NCBI GenBank assembly: GCA_949316235.1
Contig: OX438758.1
Coordinates: 14,541,731-14,605,730, forward strand
Direction of reading: 5' to 3'
DNA: 64,000 nucleotides
Source: Oegoconia quadripuncta
Lineage: Eukaryota > Arthropoda > Insecta > Lepidoptera > Autostichidae
The translations under genes were made by a program, and so were the position numbers. Under the pieces are notes generated by a model. It was given only the letters and a program-made list of their open reading frames with translations, searched no databases and was not told the DNA's origin. Positions 52,640 to 62,064 of this stretch are shown piece by piece (position 1 is the stretch's first letter; the number at the start of each line of letters is the position of its first letter).

Positions 52640-53182
52640 TCTATAATACTGGTAATGTACGAATTGTGGAGGGAAAATAAACGAATAAATAATCCAGAAA
52701 TTGCGTGGTAACTTGTGCAACCGTATATTTCGATTTAAGAAAGAATTGTCTGAGTGTACGGGACACTCTTTTATGCTAGATAATGATACGACCAAGTAAT
52801 TAATATATTTTCCGTTTTATTGCTCGATATAATTATGATAAATGTAAAGATGATAACTGATAACAATTGATAATGAGCGGTTTGATTGCTGTCCGTACGC
52901 GAACTAATTTTTATAGCGCCGCGTGGCCTAGAAATTAGCTGATTTAGGAAAAATGCACGGTTGCACCGTACATGCTCCCAGACCAAAGATGAATGAAGAT
53001 GAAGAGTGATTAAGATGATGATTTACAAGATGATAAAATAATAAATGTTAGGTTAATTTTACTGTTTCTAGACGCAATTCTCACTGATAAAGTATTGCTT
53101 TTTCGTCTTTGGAGACGTACACTTGTCCACTTTACGCGCACTAACACTAGGTATGCTCTCGGAAATACATTGCATTTCACTG
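52640..53182 (-). promoter_or_regulatory. Probable errantivirus-type 3' LTR
   Basis: It lies directly downstream of the envelope-like C-terminus on the minus strand. Features in order are a TATAAAA box (about 52909-52915), a TCAGT initiator-like site about 60 bp further, and AATAAA (about 52830 and again about 52635). Such an arrangement fits an LTR. The limits are guesses because no second LTR is in the window. Confidence 0.35.
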
Positions 53183-53505
53183 CTAGACACAGTCATATAC
53201 TGACACTGATCTCGTATGCGGGTGCAGGCGGCAACGACCGACTGGCGGTTCGACATTAGCGCTGCATGCCTCAGTCTCAGCCGCTTCCCGGCCTACTATC
53301 GTTACCGATGAAGTGTGCCGCAGACGACGCCACAGCCACACAAGTCCTCCGATGATTTCTATGCTAATGATTATGTATATTATCGTATAATGATGGATAT
53401 TATGATATGAAACATCACTGGCCAATACGGCATTATCCTTTAAGACACTAATTTGTTTCTCGATTGCCATCAGCTGCAGGTGGTGACTGTTATTTGATAT
53501 ATCTC
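53183..53505 (-). pseudogene. Errantivirus-like envelope, C-terminal membrane anchor part
   Basis: Minus strand. The frame carries the end of an insect errantivirus (gypsy-type, baculovirus-F-like) envelope: a helical stretch with MAIEKQISVLKDNAV, then a His-rich HHYTIIYIIISIEIIGGLVW membrane segment and a short basic tail RRLRH. It then runs on to a stop at 53185-53183. In its family this protein is a class I-type fusion glycoprotein with a single C-terminal anchor. It is joined at about 53505 to copia integrase sequence in a different context, so it is only a fragment. The ectodomain part lies on the far side of the copia at 60467-61480. Confidence 0.65.
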
Positions 53506-53966
53506 CGAACAATACCCAACAAAGATACATTTCTTGCTTCGTGAATCCGGTTTTCTACAATTCTCTATGTATGCATATGCCACACAACCAAAATACGCAA
53601 GTTATTTATGTTTACCTTTTTTTGATGTCCATTTTTCTTCTGGAGAGGCCCCATCACAGCTTTTGTTGTTGAACGGTTTTTCAAATACACGGCTGCATTG
53701 ACTGCTTCTGCCCAATATTGCTTTTCCAGTTTTGCCTCCTGAAGCATGCAGCGAGCCTTATCCATAATAGTCCGGTTGGCTCTTTCTGCTACACCATTCT
53801 GTTGGCTGCAGTGTGGAACAGTAGTCTGATGCCTAATCCCACAACTCTTCAAGTAATCCTGAAAAACACGATTTACAAATTCACCTCCATTATCACTTCG
53901 AATAACTTTTATTTTCTTGTTTGTTTCATTTTCTGCAAGAGCTTTGAATAATTAAAATTTTTCAAA
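53505..53966 (-). pseudogene. Copia integrase, second part
   Basis: Minus strand, read from 53966. KALAENETNKKIKVIRSDNG and GGEFVNRVFQDYLKSCGIRH (second catalytic Asp of the integrase DDE core) are followed by TTVPHCSQQNGVAERANRTI (catalytic Glu region) and YWAEAVNAAVYLKNRS. After a shift come GCVAYAYIE and SRSKKCIFVGYC, the integrase C-terminal domain. A stop sits in the first residues after the insertion point. The sequence breaks off at about 53505 into the envelope remnant, so RT, RNase H and the 3' LTR of this copia are gone. Confidence 0.85.
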
Positions 53967-53983
53967 TAAGGTAAATTTGCCGG

Positions 53984-54222
53984 TTTTCGGCCATTTAAGC
54001 CAGTTTAAGACTTTAATGCGATTTATTTTAATGATAAACCATGCATGTAACAATAAACGAAATACTATTATACACAATATATAATGTAGTTTCCAAATGT
54101 TTATGTGTTTTCCTTGCATTATGTGAATTCTAAAAAACTAAATTTAAAAAATCTGCAGTTTAGCCCATTTTCGGCCACAGGTCTTAGTTTTCGGCCATAA
54201 CTTTAATTGGTTTTCGGCCACC
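53984..54222. repeat. Left subterminal motif cluster (TTTTCGGCCA)
   Basis: TTTTCGGCCA at 53984, 54168, about 54188 and 54211, all in the same orientation. The same motif is abundant at the other end of the element. Confidence 0.85.
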
Positions 54223-54584
54223 TCCTTTCAATTCATAAATTAACTTTTATTAACTAACATATAAGGTGTATATTAAATTTAAATCCATATTATTATTACA
54301 ATTACCTTATTATTTATTCTCACATTATTCTTTTTGTATGAATTGTAGGAACATTTTGTTTCATTATCAGTCTTCAATAATTATATTATTAAAACTAAAT
54401 AGTTAACAAATAAAGTCTATAATTTTTTAAATTCTTGTCACCTCCTTTATCTTACATTATTTAACGATACTTATTATTTAATCTTACATTATTCTTTTTA
54501 ATGAATTCCAGGAACATTTTGTTTAATTATCAGTCTTCGGTAATTATATTCTTAAAACTTAATAGCAAAAAATCTAGAAAATGT

Positions 54585-54840
54585 CTAGTTCTTCATCACT
54601 TTTTTCACCACCTGATTCTTCAAATTTTTCGCCACCTTTTTTACTACCTCCTTCACGAACTCTTCACCAATCTCTTCACTGACTATTTCCCCAACCTCTT
54701 CACCAATCTCTTCACCACCTTCTTCAGTATCTTTGGTATTAGGTATATGGTCTTCAGTCTCTTTTCTCTTCTTACTACCTTTTCTCGCCACTTCTTTTGT
54801 TTCTCGTAGCGCGTCCTCTTTCTCAAGTTCTTCTACAACC
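54585..54840 (-). CDS. Pogo-like protein, candidate last exon
   Basis: The frame after an acceptor TATTTTGGATTACAG at 54841 reads VVEELEKEDALRETKEVARK, SKKRKETEDHIPNTKDTEEG, then a Glu-rich EEIGEEVGEIVSEEIGEEFV stretch and a Lys-rich tail, stopping at 54585. A donor CGG/GTAAAT at about 54946 in the preceding frame makes a 106-bp intron and keeps the phase. An alternative is that the upstream frame simply ends at 54931. The acidic-then-basic tail suggests a chromatin- or nucleic-acid-facing region; function unknown. Confidence 0.45.
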
Positions 54841-54930
54841 TGTAATCCAAAATATTGAGATTTATTATTAAGTTTAGAAACCATATTATTATCTTTAGAA
54901 ACCATAATTAGGCACTTAATTTTAATAAAA

Positions 54931-56514
54931 TTACAAATTTACCCGTAAATTCTGTTCATTCTGCTTATTAGGTTCTATTTCCTTATCAGCCTTATTTGTA
55001 TCTTCGTCAATTGGGATTTCTTCATTTATAGTTTGTTTACCTTTATTTTGCTTGTGACTAGGTTTTTTCAGATTTTTGATAGGCTTTCGTTTATCAATTG
55101 CTTTGCTAGCTTCACCAGTGTTTTCCGTTTCTTGTCTAATTTTTTCTTGTTTAGCAGTCTTTGGTTTAGTTTTAGTTGTTTTATTTTTAAGCTTTTTTTG
55201 TTCAGCAATTCTTTGTTTTCTTGCAGCAGCTTCACTTTTTTGTTGTTCTCTTTTTGTTTTCCTTTTCTTTATTGCATCAATCTTATTTTCTTTTTCTTTT
55301 AATTCATAAAAATCCCTCCACTTTTTCGCTGATATGGCACTAGGAAACTTAGTTATATTCTTTTTCTTAATGTTGGTATTAGTATAAGTTGAATCAGTGA
55401 GAAATTTCAAATGCTTTTCAAATGGATCAGATAACATATTATGTTCTTTTGGTATTTTTGTAGTATTTGTCAATTGTTTGGTACTTTCTTTTGACCCTGT
55501 TTTCTCTTTGTACTGTTCGGCATTATTAGTATTTTCATTTGTGGTTTTACTTTCTTGGGATAGTTGTAAGAATTCTGTTTTAGGTGGTGATTCGAGGTTA
55601 ATCTTATTTGCTTCAGATGTTGCACCATTTACATATACATTTCCACGATCATGGTGTTTTACTTGGGCTGGTGTTTCAAGTTGCATGTGTTGGATTTTCA
55701 AAGAGTTTTCATTGTTTTTATCCGAAGCATGTATTTCTGCTAGCACAGCAATTTGTTCACCATGGAAAGATTGTATTTCTGGCATCATGTCAATATCTTG
55801 AACCTTGTTAAAATTCTCTTCCAAATTTGTAATCTGCGTTCCTTCAAAATTTATATCGCTTATTTTCATAACAAATATGTCATTTAGGGATACGAATGAT
55901 CCCACATCAGGAATTGAGATGTCGTTAAGTAATGAACAACTCAAGTCATCACCAATAATACAATTAGTATCATCACCAACCACGTTTATAATTGTGTTCA
56001 CTGTCGAAGTTTCATTGATTTGCACAGAGTCAGGAACTGTAACTATCTCAGGAGACTTAAAGGTAGAAGAACTGGCTACCCCCGTGAATGTCCTTGGTGT
56101 TTTAGAAGCGGACCTTCGATTCTCTTTGAAGGATGATTTGGCCAATTCTATTTCATCGCAAATAATTTCTGGATCGATGCCTCTTTTTAACAAATTGTCC
56201 TCTCGTTCTGTCAATTTGTTGGAACTGGATGAAACTGACCTTTTTTTCTTTTTTTCCTGAAAATCTTTCACGCATTTGGAATAATCAACAGCTTCCACAT
56301 TAAATGGAAACAATCCACATTTCCGAAACCCATTTTTTATTGTCTGTGTCATATCTTTATCAAGTGTATCCTTAAACACTTTGCAAAAGTTAATCTTGAT
56401 TTTCTGGCTTAGCTTGCCAATCACTCTAGAGTTTTTTCCACTGTTGCTTAAGTGGTTTAAAAACGCTGACATCTGCGGGTTGCGTAATATGTGTTGTATT
56501 TGCGGGTAGAGCAT
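54931..56514 (-). CDS. Pogo-like transposase, C-terminal reading frame
   Basis: From about 56450 this frame continues the transposase: KINFCKVFKDTLDKDMTQTI and KNGFRKCGLFPFNVEAVDYS, the C-terminal end of the DDE_1 region in pogo/Tigger proteins. Upstream codons (MLYPQIQHIL ...) overlap the first frame by about 90 nt and are unlikely to be used as a start. The remaining 450 codons are low-complexity, Ser/Thr/Asn-rich, then a Lys/Arg/Glu-rich coiled coil (KKWRDFYELKEKENKIDAIK, then a poly-basic KREQQKSEAAARKQR block) to 54931. No PHD finger or other domain is recognised. A 1-nt change at an A-rich stretch (GGAAAAAACTC, about 56450) would join it to the first frame. Confidence 0.75.
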   Translation of the reverse strand: MLYPQIQHILRNPQMSAFLNHLSNSGKNSRVIGKLSQKIKINFCKVFKDTLDKDMTQTIKNGFRKCGLFPFNVEAVDYSKCVKDFQEKKKKRSVSSSSNKLTEREDNLLKRGIDPEIICDEIELAKSSFKENRRSASKTPRTFTGVASSSTFKSPEIVTVPDSVQINETSTVNTIINVVGDDTNCIIGDDLSCSLLNDISIPDVGSFVSLNDIFVMKISDINFEGTQITNLEENFNKVQDIDMMPEIQSFHGEQIAVLAEIHASDKNNENSLKIQHMQLETPAQVKHHDRGNVYVNGATSEANKINLESPPKTEFLQLSQESKTTNENTNNAEQYKEKTGSKESTKQLTNTTKIPKEHNMLSDPFEKHLKFLTDSTYTNTNIKKKNITKFPSAISAKKWRDFYELKEKENKIDAIKKRKTKREQQKSEAAARKQRIAEQKKLKNKTTKTKPKTAKQEKIRQETENTGEASKAIDKRKPIKNLKKPSHKQNKGKQTINEEIPIDEDTNKADKEIEPNKQNEQNLRVNL

Positions 56515-57541
56515 AAAGAACTATGTCGTTTTCTTCACAAAATTGACTCAAACCCATAGACATATGAGATTTGTGGCCGTCAACGAATAATATCACTGGC
56601 TTTTTTACATTATTCTCCACTAACCAGGTATTAAAGTCGTTTGCAATGTACTCGTAGAAAACATCAGAACGCATCCACCCAGTTTCCGTTTTTACAATAA
56701 TCCATCCCTCCGGCATATTTTCTACCACTCCCTTTGGTGATCGTACGTAAGGAAACACAACAAGAGGCGGACATATTTTGCCTGATGCAGTCATTGTTAT
56801 GAGAACCGTAAGTGTCTCTTTTTCGTTACCCTTTTTCATGGTATAAACGTTTTTGTATCCTTTAGGAGCTAACACTTTTCCAGTGCTAGGGCAAAGGGAA
56901 ACTCCTGTTTCGTCTGCATTTAATATTCTATCAGGATCTTCTATAATGTCTGTCAATCCTCTTTCAGTCAAGAAATCTTCAAGTTCTGAAAACCATTTTC
57001 TTATTGAGCTCTCTCTAACCGCTTCTCTAGCTTTATTTATACCTTCAGGTTCACGAACGCTGATCTCCGGATGTCGCCTCAGAAAATTTTGGTACCACGT
57101 TTGACCTGGTCGTTTTCCTTTAGGTAGTTTATCTGCCTTTCCCATATCGTGTATAATTTTTTTTACAGTTTCCAGCAAAAGCTCCTTATTTACAGGTATA
57201 CCGCATTTTGCTAAGTCTATTATCCAGTCTACAACCTTCTGTTCACCATCAAATCCTAGTATCGGTTCTGGACCTACTTTTCGAGGCTGTTCCAAAGTTC
57301 TACCTGCAAGTCGATCTTGTACTGTAGAGCGAGGAACACCATATTGACGACAGGATTCTCTGATACTTTTGTTTCCAGATTTTATGGCCTGAAGAGCTTG
57401 TGTTAACGCTTCTTCTGTATATTTAAAATGAGTTCTCTTTTTTTTGCTAATTGTTTTGATAATTTGTTTCTCATTTGTTTTTTTGTTTATTTTTTCTTTC
57501 ATATTTACAGGTATTTTACGTGTTTTTTTTACAGGTGGCAT
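56426..57541 (-). CDS. Pogo/Tigger-like transposase, N-terminal frame (Psq + CENP-B HTH + DDE)
   Basis: This 371-codon frame encodes a DNA transposase. After a basic N-terminus comes a Psq-type helix-turn-helix (residues about 45-95: YTEEALTQALQAIKSGNKSI, SCRQYGVPRSTVQDRLAGR). A CENP-B/Tc5-type DNA-binding domain follows (about 100-200: GQTWYQNFLRRHPEISVREP). The DDE_1 core shows RILNADETGVSL (first Asp), ILFVDGHKSHMS (second) and ANTTHITQPADVSVFKPLK (third). The frame then hits TAG where the family continues. The ATG is preceded by TTTATTTCCAG, a good acceptor, so an untranslated first exon is likely. The protein presumably binds the terminal or subterminal repeats of its own element. Confidence 0.9.
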   Translation of the reverse strand: MPPVKKTRKIPVNMKEKINKKTNEKQIIKTISKKKRTHFKYTEEALTQALQAIKSGNKSIRESCRQYGVPRSTVQDRLAGRTLEQPRKVGPEPILGFDGEQKVVDWIIDLAKCGIPVNKELLLETVKKIIHDMGKADKLPKGKRPGQTWYQNFLRRHPEISVREPEGINKAREAVRESSIRKWFSELEDFLTERGLTDIIEDPDRILNADETGVSLCPSTGKVLAPKGYKNVYTMKKGNEKETLTVLITMTASGKICPPLVVFPYVRSPKGVVENMPEGWIIVKTETGWMRSDVFYEYIANDFNTWLVENNVKKPVILFVDGHKSHMSMGLSQFCEENDIVLYALPANTTHITQPADVSVFKPLKQQWKKL

Positions 57542-57846
57542 CTGGAAATAAACGATGTATTATTATTAGGGAGGAATTCTAAGTGATTTATTGCATACGG
57601 GAGAGGCCCGTTGCCCAGCAGTAGGATTTTACAGGCTACAGTAGTAAGTATTACTATTAGTGTGGGCCTTTGAGTGTGGCGTGTATTTTTTAGTAAGTAC
57701 TAAGGTAGGTAAGGCTAATTAGACTACACTAGCCAGTTTGGAATGTAAAGCGTTATCAAAACATATGCTTTAAAGTAATCAAATGTAGTTAAAACTACTT
57801 AGTTATAACACCTAATATTTATCTATAACCTAAAGAATTGATTTAG

Positions 57847-59068
57847 GGCCGAAAATTAAAATTGTATGTACCAATTTCCAGCCACCTCTTAATTACAAGG
57901 CCGAAGACTAGATTTATAAAAACTGTTTTTCGGCCATATTCTAAAGAACGGTCGAAAACTACACTTTCATTTATGTATTTCCGGCCACTTAATTCATTAT
58001 ATGGCCGCAAACTAAATTCATAACATCTTTTTTTCGGCCATCCTTTAGGATACGGCCGAAAACTAAATTAATGCCAGTCGTTTTCCGGCCATCTCTTTAC
58101 TGTAGGGCCGAAAACTAAACTTAAGTAAATCATATCTCGGCCATATCTTAATTAAATGGCCGAAAACGAAATATAGCTTTACTGATTTTCGGCCAATGTC
58201 CAAAAACCCAAAGCAAAATAGGCAACTGTCGCCCTCTATTTAAGCTACTAACTTTAACGTTTATTCGATCAAAGAAATTCAAAAAGCTATGCTTAACCTG
58301 TAGACATAATAAAAATCGTCTTACATTTGAGATGTATACAGATTATTTACCATTATTTAATAAAATTTAAAGTGGCCGAAAGCCTATAAAAGATTTTTCT
58401 AGTTTCGGCCTAGTCTGTGGTAAATAGGTCGAAAAATAGAAAAAAATATTCCCCTTTTCGGCCGTCAAATTAGGGATAATTCAAAAGCATATTTTGTAAG
58501 ATATTTGTTTATAAACATGTGGCCGAAATCTAAAAACGTAAATCAGGTCATATTAGTTATTCTATTAAAGTAGTTAATTTTAAAAGAAGTACTCAGTCAG
58601 TGTGGAATACGATGACTTTAATATACTAGATTAAGCTCAGTTTTCGGCCGACAGACCGAGAACCAAAATGACATGCCATTTGTCTTTTAGTTATCCGACC
58701 ACCTCATATTATGTTTCACACCAAATATTTAAACAATTTAAATTAGAATAACATTACTTCAACTCATATCCATCATACAGTAAAATACTTGCATTCAAAA
58801 AACAGTAAATATATGATCGTAACTTACCATGCAAACAAATCTCTCGCACTAATTTTTTCGCTAATTTTGTGACACGTCAACACTGCTTATTTTTCGCGGG
58901 CACACTGACAAGACAATAAGGGCGTTATCATGCTCCTAATTTAAAGAGGTCAAGATCTCATTACTAATATGTTGGATGCATTGATTTTTTAAGTAGGCGG
59001 ATTATCCTTTTCTTATTATTAGTGTATGTTTGCGTAGTGGTCGAAAACCAACAAAGGCCGGCGAACCA
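57847..59068. repeat. Right subterminal array of CGGCCGAAAAC-type motifs
   Basis: About twenty copies of TTTTCGGCCA or its reverse complement TGGCCGAAAA, alternating in orientation between about 57847 and 58195 at 20-35 bp spacing. They thin out to 58374, 58404, 58429, 58457, 58521, 58642 and 59040. Many complement copies extend to GGCCGAAAACTAAA. The stretch between motifs is AT-rich and not obviously repeated. At about 57600-57635 there is also an RTE 3'-end-like fragment (GTTGCCCAGCAGTAGGATT). Confidence 0.9.
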
Positions 59069-59082
59069 ACTAATTTACCCTA

Positions 59083-59624
59083 CCTCATCTTTCGTTCGCA
59101 TAAAATAAATGAAAGTTTTCCGAGAACAATCATCTATAAATGTTACAGAATAACGTGCTCCATTGAATGATGAGACCTGCATAGGACCACACACATCAGT
59201 GTGTACCAACCCTAATAATTCAGTTGACCTACTCTGACTTTTCTTGGGAAATGGTAACCTAGTTTGTTTACCTTCAATACAGGCAACACAAGGACTAAAA
59301 GTAGTACTTTGATAATTCATACCTGTAACTAGTCTATTCTTCATTAAATTCATGCATCTTGAATTCAGGTGTCAATGTCTCCGGTGCCATACCTCTTTTT
59401 GTCTCCTCGCTCCTTGCTTAGGAATGTAATGTCTGCACACCATTTAAGTTAAATATTACACTATAACCTTTCCTACATAATTCACTAACTGATAGTAGGT
59501 TTGCAGATAGCTTAGGAATATAGTAAACATTACTTATTGTCTTTACACCGTTTTTCAGGCTTACACGCACTTTACCGTAACCTTCAGTTAACTCTTTCTC
59601 ACCGTTAGCTACACTAACCTCCAA
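59083..59624 (-). pseudogene. Copia protease remnant, GAG-pre-integrase and first part of integrase
   Basis: Minus strand. MEVSVANGEKELTEGYGKVR and VYYIPKLSANLLSVSELCRK are the C-terminal half of the copia protease region; the Asp-Ser-Gly active site is missing. After a break come a WHRR-H block with one stop, NSRCMNLMKNRLVTGM, CVACIEGKQTRLPFPKKSQS (zinc-binding and linker), then VHTDVCGPMQVSSFNGARYS, VTFIDDCSRKTFIYFMRTKD (first catalytic Asp of integrase). The frame is cut at 59083 by the pogo-like insert. Confidence 0.85.
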
Positions 59625-60196
59625 AGGTTTCGAAGGCTGGAAGTCAAATATAGCTTCCCTATTTGTAATAGCTTTGACTTAACCGTCTCGCTGCTAAGTT
59701 TAACTCCTGAATTTTCAAGCGCCATTATCAGTGGGTCATAGTTTGCTGTCAAGCCACTGAGCATTATAATAGCGATGAACTCATCCTCGAGTGGTGAACC
59801 AATGTCTGTAAGTTGTTGTGGGAGTGCCGTCACCCTTGATAGGTAATCCTGCATACCTTCTGTCTCCAATCTCACACCGAAAAGTGATCTCAATAAGCCC
59901 AATCGTCTGCTCAATCCTTTATCCTCATATGCTTTTTGTAAATTAGTCCATGTCTGGTAGGGCGACTCCGCGTTGCGAATGTGAGGCAGCGCTGACGGAC
60001 CAACAGAGAGGCAGACTTTAGCGAGTGCCTGCTGTTTCTTCTTTTCATCTTTACAACCATCTTCGGATAGGATGCACTCGTAGAGATCTTCATGCATGAG
60101 AATCATTTTCACCATAAATTTCCAATTATTGTAATCTTCCAATCCCTTTAGTTTTTTCATGGGGATTCCAATTGGAATTGCTGAAGTACTAGCCAT
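59609..60196 (-). pseudogene. Copia gag, C-terminally deleted
   Basis: MASTSAIPIGIPMKKLKGLE and DYNNWKFMVKMILMHEDLYE open a copia Gag (UBN2/DUF4219-like) frame of 195 codons, with ESPYQTWTNLQKAYEDKGLS and ALPQQLTDIGSPLEDEFIAI downstream. In life this forms the virus-like particle. After VKSKLLQIG the sequence jumps straight into the protease C-terminal half, so the zinc knuckle and protease active site are deleted. The start ATG is preceded by CACACCACC. Confidence 0.85.
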
Positions 60197-60323
60197 GGTG
60201 GTGTGATGTGACGTTACGTAATTTGATTGCGTGTCACTGGGTCGCCGGCCAGTGTCTTACGAAAAACGAATAGTATTACGTATTTTGCCAAAATAATTGT
60301 TCTGCAAGACGTAGTGAACGTTT

Positions 60324-60337
60324 CTGGGCCCATAACC
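60324..60337 (-). promoter_or_regulatory. Copia primer-binding site
   Basis: On the minus strand GGTTATGGGCCCAG follows the LTR end directly. It resembles the internal initiator-tRNA-Met complement used by Drosophila copia. Confidence 0.65.
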
Positions 60338-60466
60338 TGATGGATTATTGGCAAAATTAAACGATGTAATATGATTTCACTGGATTTATTTTCACACGAC
60401 ACAGACAGCTCGGTGTTCGGCTCGTTCCGAGGTCACTTGATCCTGACATATGACGCGCAGCTGACA
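60338..60466 (-). repeat. 5' LTR of the nested copia
   Basis: On the minus strand the 129-bp segment runs TGTCAGCTGCGCGTC ... AATCCATCA. It is placed by the primer-binding site on one side and by the loss of envelope homology on the other. It contains AATAAA. No second LTR is available to confirm it. Confidence 0.6.
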
Positions 60467-61480
60467 CCTTGCGCAACAGAAGTATAGATACTTATTTATT
60501 TCATTAAGTTCTACCCATTTACTATTACACAGACTGATAGCTGATTTGCATTGTTTTGATTTCTTATCGGTCTCACATAAACCGTCGTCGCTCTTCATAT
60601 AATAAATAGGTCTTCGTATATAACTTTATGTCCTTGTCATGATAGGTACATGAAGTAACGTTAATTAATCGCTACGTATTCTAATTTCGGTGTTGCACTG
60701 ATAGTATGTGTCACGTTAGTCAATTGGGGAATTGCAATTATTTTAAAAACTTCAAATGTATCTCGGCTTATCAAAGGAACTCTCATCCCAAATAGTAAAT
60801 ATTCTTGCGTCATTCTTGCCTTAACTTTTAGAAGATGATAAATGCTTTTTAGCTCTGTTTGTAAGTTTTCTATAGGTAACGTCAATTCTTTTGAGATTTG
60901 ACTAAATATAATTCCCAACTCGTTTCGTAATTGCTCTGGTGTCAGTAAATGAAGATTGTATTTGCCATGATACGAGTACATATGTCTGTTAGGGTATCTA
61001 ACATGGTTTCTTGTATTTTTGCAAACTATGCAGCATGTTGCTCGCTGTCATAGATCCCAACGTAAAGTCAGTTACCTTTGCTAAGGTTTGAACTTCGTTA
61101 TTTGTTGATTTACTACTTTATCGATTTGAAGAAAATGTCGATTAATAATTTTTTGCTGCTGATTCATGGATTCTTCTGTTCTTTTAAAAAATTTGCATTC
61201 GGACTCAATAATTGATGTTTGATTTTTCCAAAGTGCTAATAAATTGATTTTGTTGTATGAGAGATATGTCCTTTTGATATTTCTGTGCGAATGAATTATC
61301 CAGTACGCCGAATAGATAACTGGCCACATTGCCTACACCGTTGATAGCCCGCGTCGCTCGCTCGGATGGGGCCGGAGTGCTGACTGAGCAACATTATAGT
61401 ATTGTAATTCGGAGTATCCGTGACGTAACTGCAGTAGTAATACGTCACAAGGGGCTTGCTTATTGATAACGGTGCATGTA
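60467..61480 (-). pseudogene. Errantivirus-like envelope (baculovirus-F-type), ectodomain remnant
   Basis: Minus strand, in several frames. The upstream part shows CDVLLLQLRHGYSELQYYN, then a basic furin-like site (SERR/G) followed by a hydrophobic glycine-rich fusion-peptide-like stretch. Next come a coiled-coil-like block with EESMNQQQKIINRHF, and LLTPEQLRNELGIIF, LTLPIENLQTELKSIYHLLK, KARMTQEYLLFGMRVPLISR, and a cysteine-containing block near 60598-60470. These match the order of errantivirus envelope proteins. Several stops and frame changes show it is dead. It is cut at 60467 by the copia LTR; the membrane anchor lies at 53183-53505. Upstream gag-pol of the errantivirus is not present. 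Confidence 0.7.
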
Positions 61481-62064
61481 TGCTCTAGGTATTTGATATA
61501 TTTGTTTAATGGACGCAGAGTATCATTAATCAAATCAATAATATTGCTACCAGGAATAACTTTGTTATTTATTGCAATAACACCTTTATTATCCCACGCA
61601 ATTACGTCTTCCTGGTTGAGTATACTTGCTACAAGTAATTCTCCTTTCTGTTTGTACGTTTTCGGAATATACTTAAACATAAAATTTGGCGTATAACTTA
61701 AATATTGTTCCTTTTGGGCGTCGTGATCTATTTGCGATAATTTTGATACTGTTTCATTATTAACGCTTCCAACTTTCTTAATAATATCGAATTCGTTAGT
61801 ATAAGGATCATCCATTACAATTGGCAGTTTGATTGGTTGTCGTTCCTCTTTAACAAAATGTAAATACCTTTGTAAGACTTGCAAATATTGCATCCAATTC
61901 TCACGATCTTCAACTTTGTTATTTAATATATTGTGCATTTCTTCATCAAGTCGTGTTAACGGTTTTATTTGACTATCATCCCTATGGTTAAGCCTGTCTA
62001 TTAGTATCTTAGGTTCTATAAGTATCATTTTTTTGCATTTTCCATTTTTATTAAATTTCCCCAA
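61333..62064 (-). pseudogene. Polinton small capsid-type gene fused to envelope sequence
   Basis: The 243-codon frame starts MGKFNKNGKCKKMILIEPKI. Residues about 1-195 (RENWMQYLQVLQRYLHFVKE, LSYTPNFMFKYIPKTYKQKG, then a GVIAINNKVIPGSNIIDLIN block) resemble a conserved Polinton/adintovirus protein of the PY/minor-capsid kind; assignment is by memory of family style and moderately sure. The last 50 residues (from about EHTCTVINKQAP) belong to the errantivirus-like envelope and end just after the cleavage-site region. The Polinton protein normally continues, so it has been truncated. The fusion happens to be in frame. It overlaps the next gene upstream by 14 nt. Confidence 0.6.

Larger units (their letters stand above)
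53969..59080 (-). mobile_element. 5.1-kb pogo/Tigger-like DNA transposon inserted in copia integrase
   Basis: The ends AGGTAAATTTGCCGG and, reversed, GGGTAAATTAGTTGG form short imperfect inverted repeats. TA is present at both junctions (53967-53968, 59081-59082), as expected for pogo elements, and copia integrase continues precisely across. The element has a transposase in two frames (57541-54585 with a short intron) and long subterminal regions carrying a motif array. One frameshift separates the two frames. Confidence 0.88.
53505..60466 (-). mobile_element. Ty1/copia element, 3' truncated, split by a pogo-like transposon
   Basis: From right to left: 5' LTR (60338-60466), primer-binding site, gag, protease remnant, first part of integrase (to 59083), the 5.1-kb insertion, then second part of integrase (53966-53505). 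The two integrase parts join in register if the insert and one TA are ignored. The element itself lies within an errantivirus envelope remnant. The 3' half is deleted. Confidence 0.85.

Noticed and set aside
55033..56260. Several + strand frames of 67-151 codons
   Set aside because: Antisense to the low-complexity part of the pogo-like transposase.
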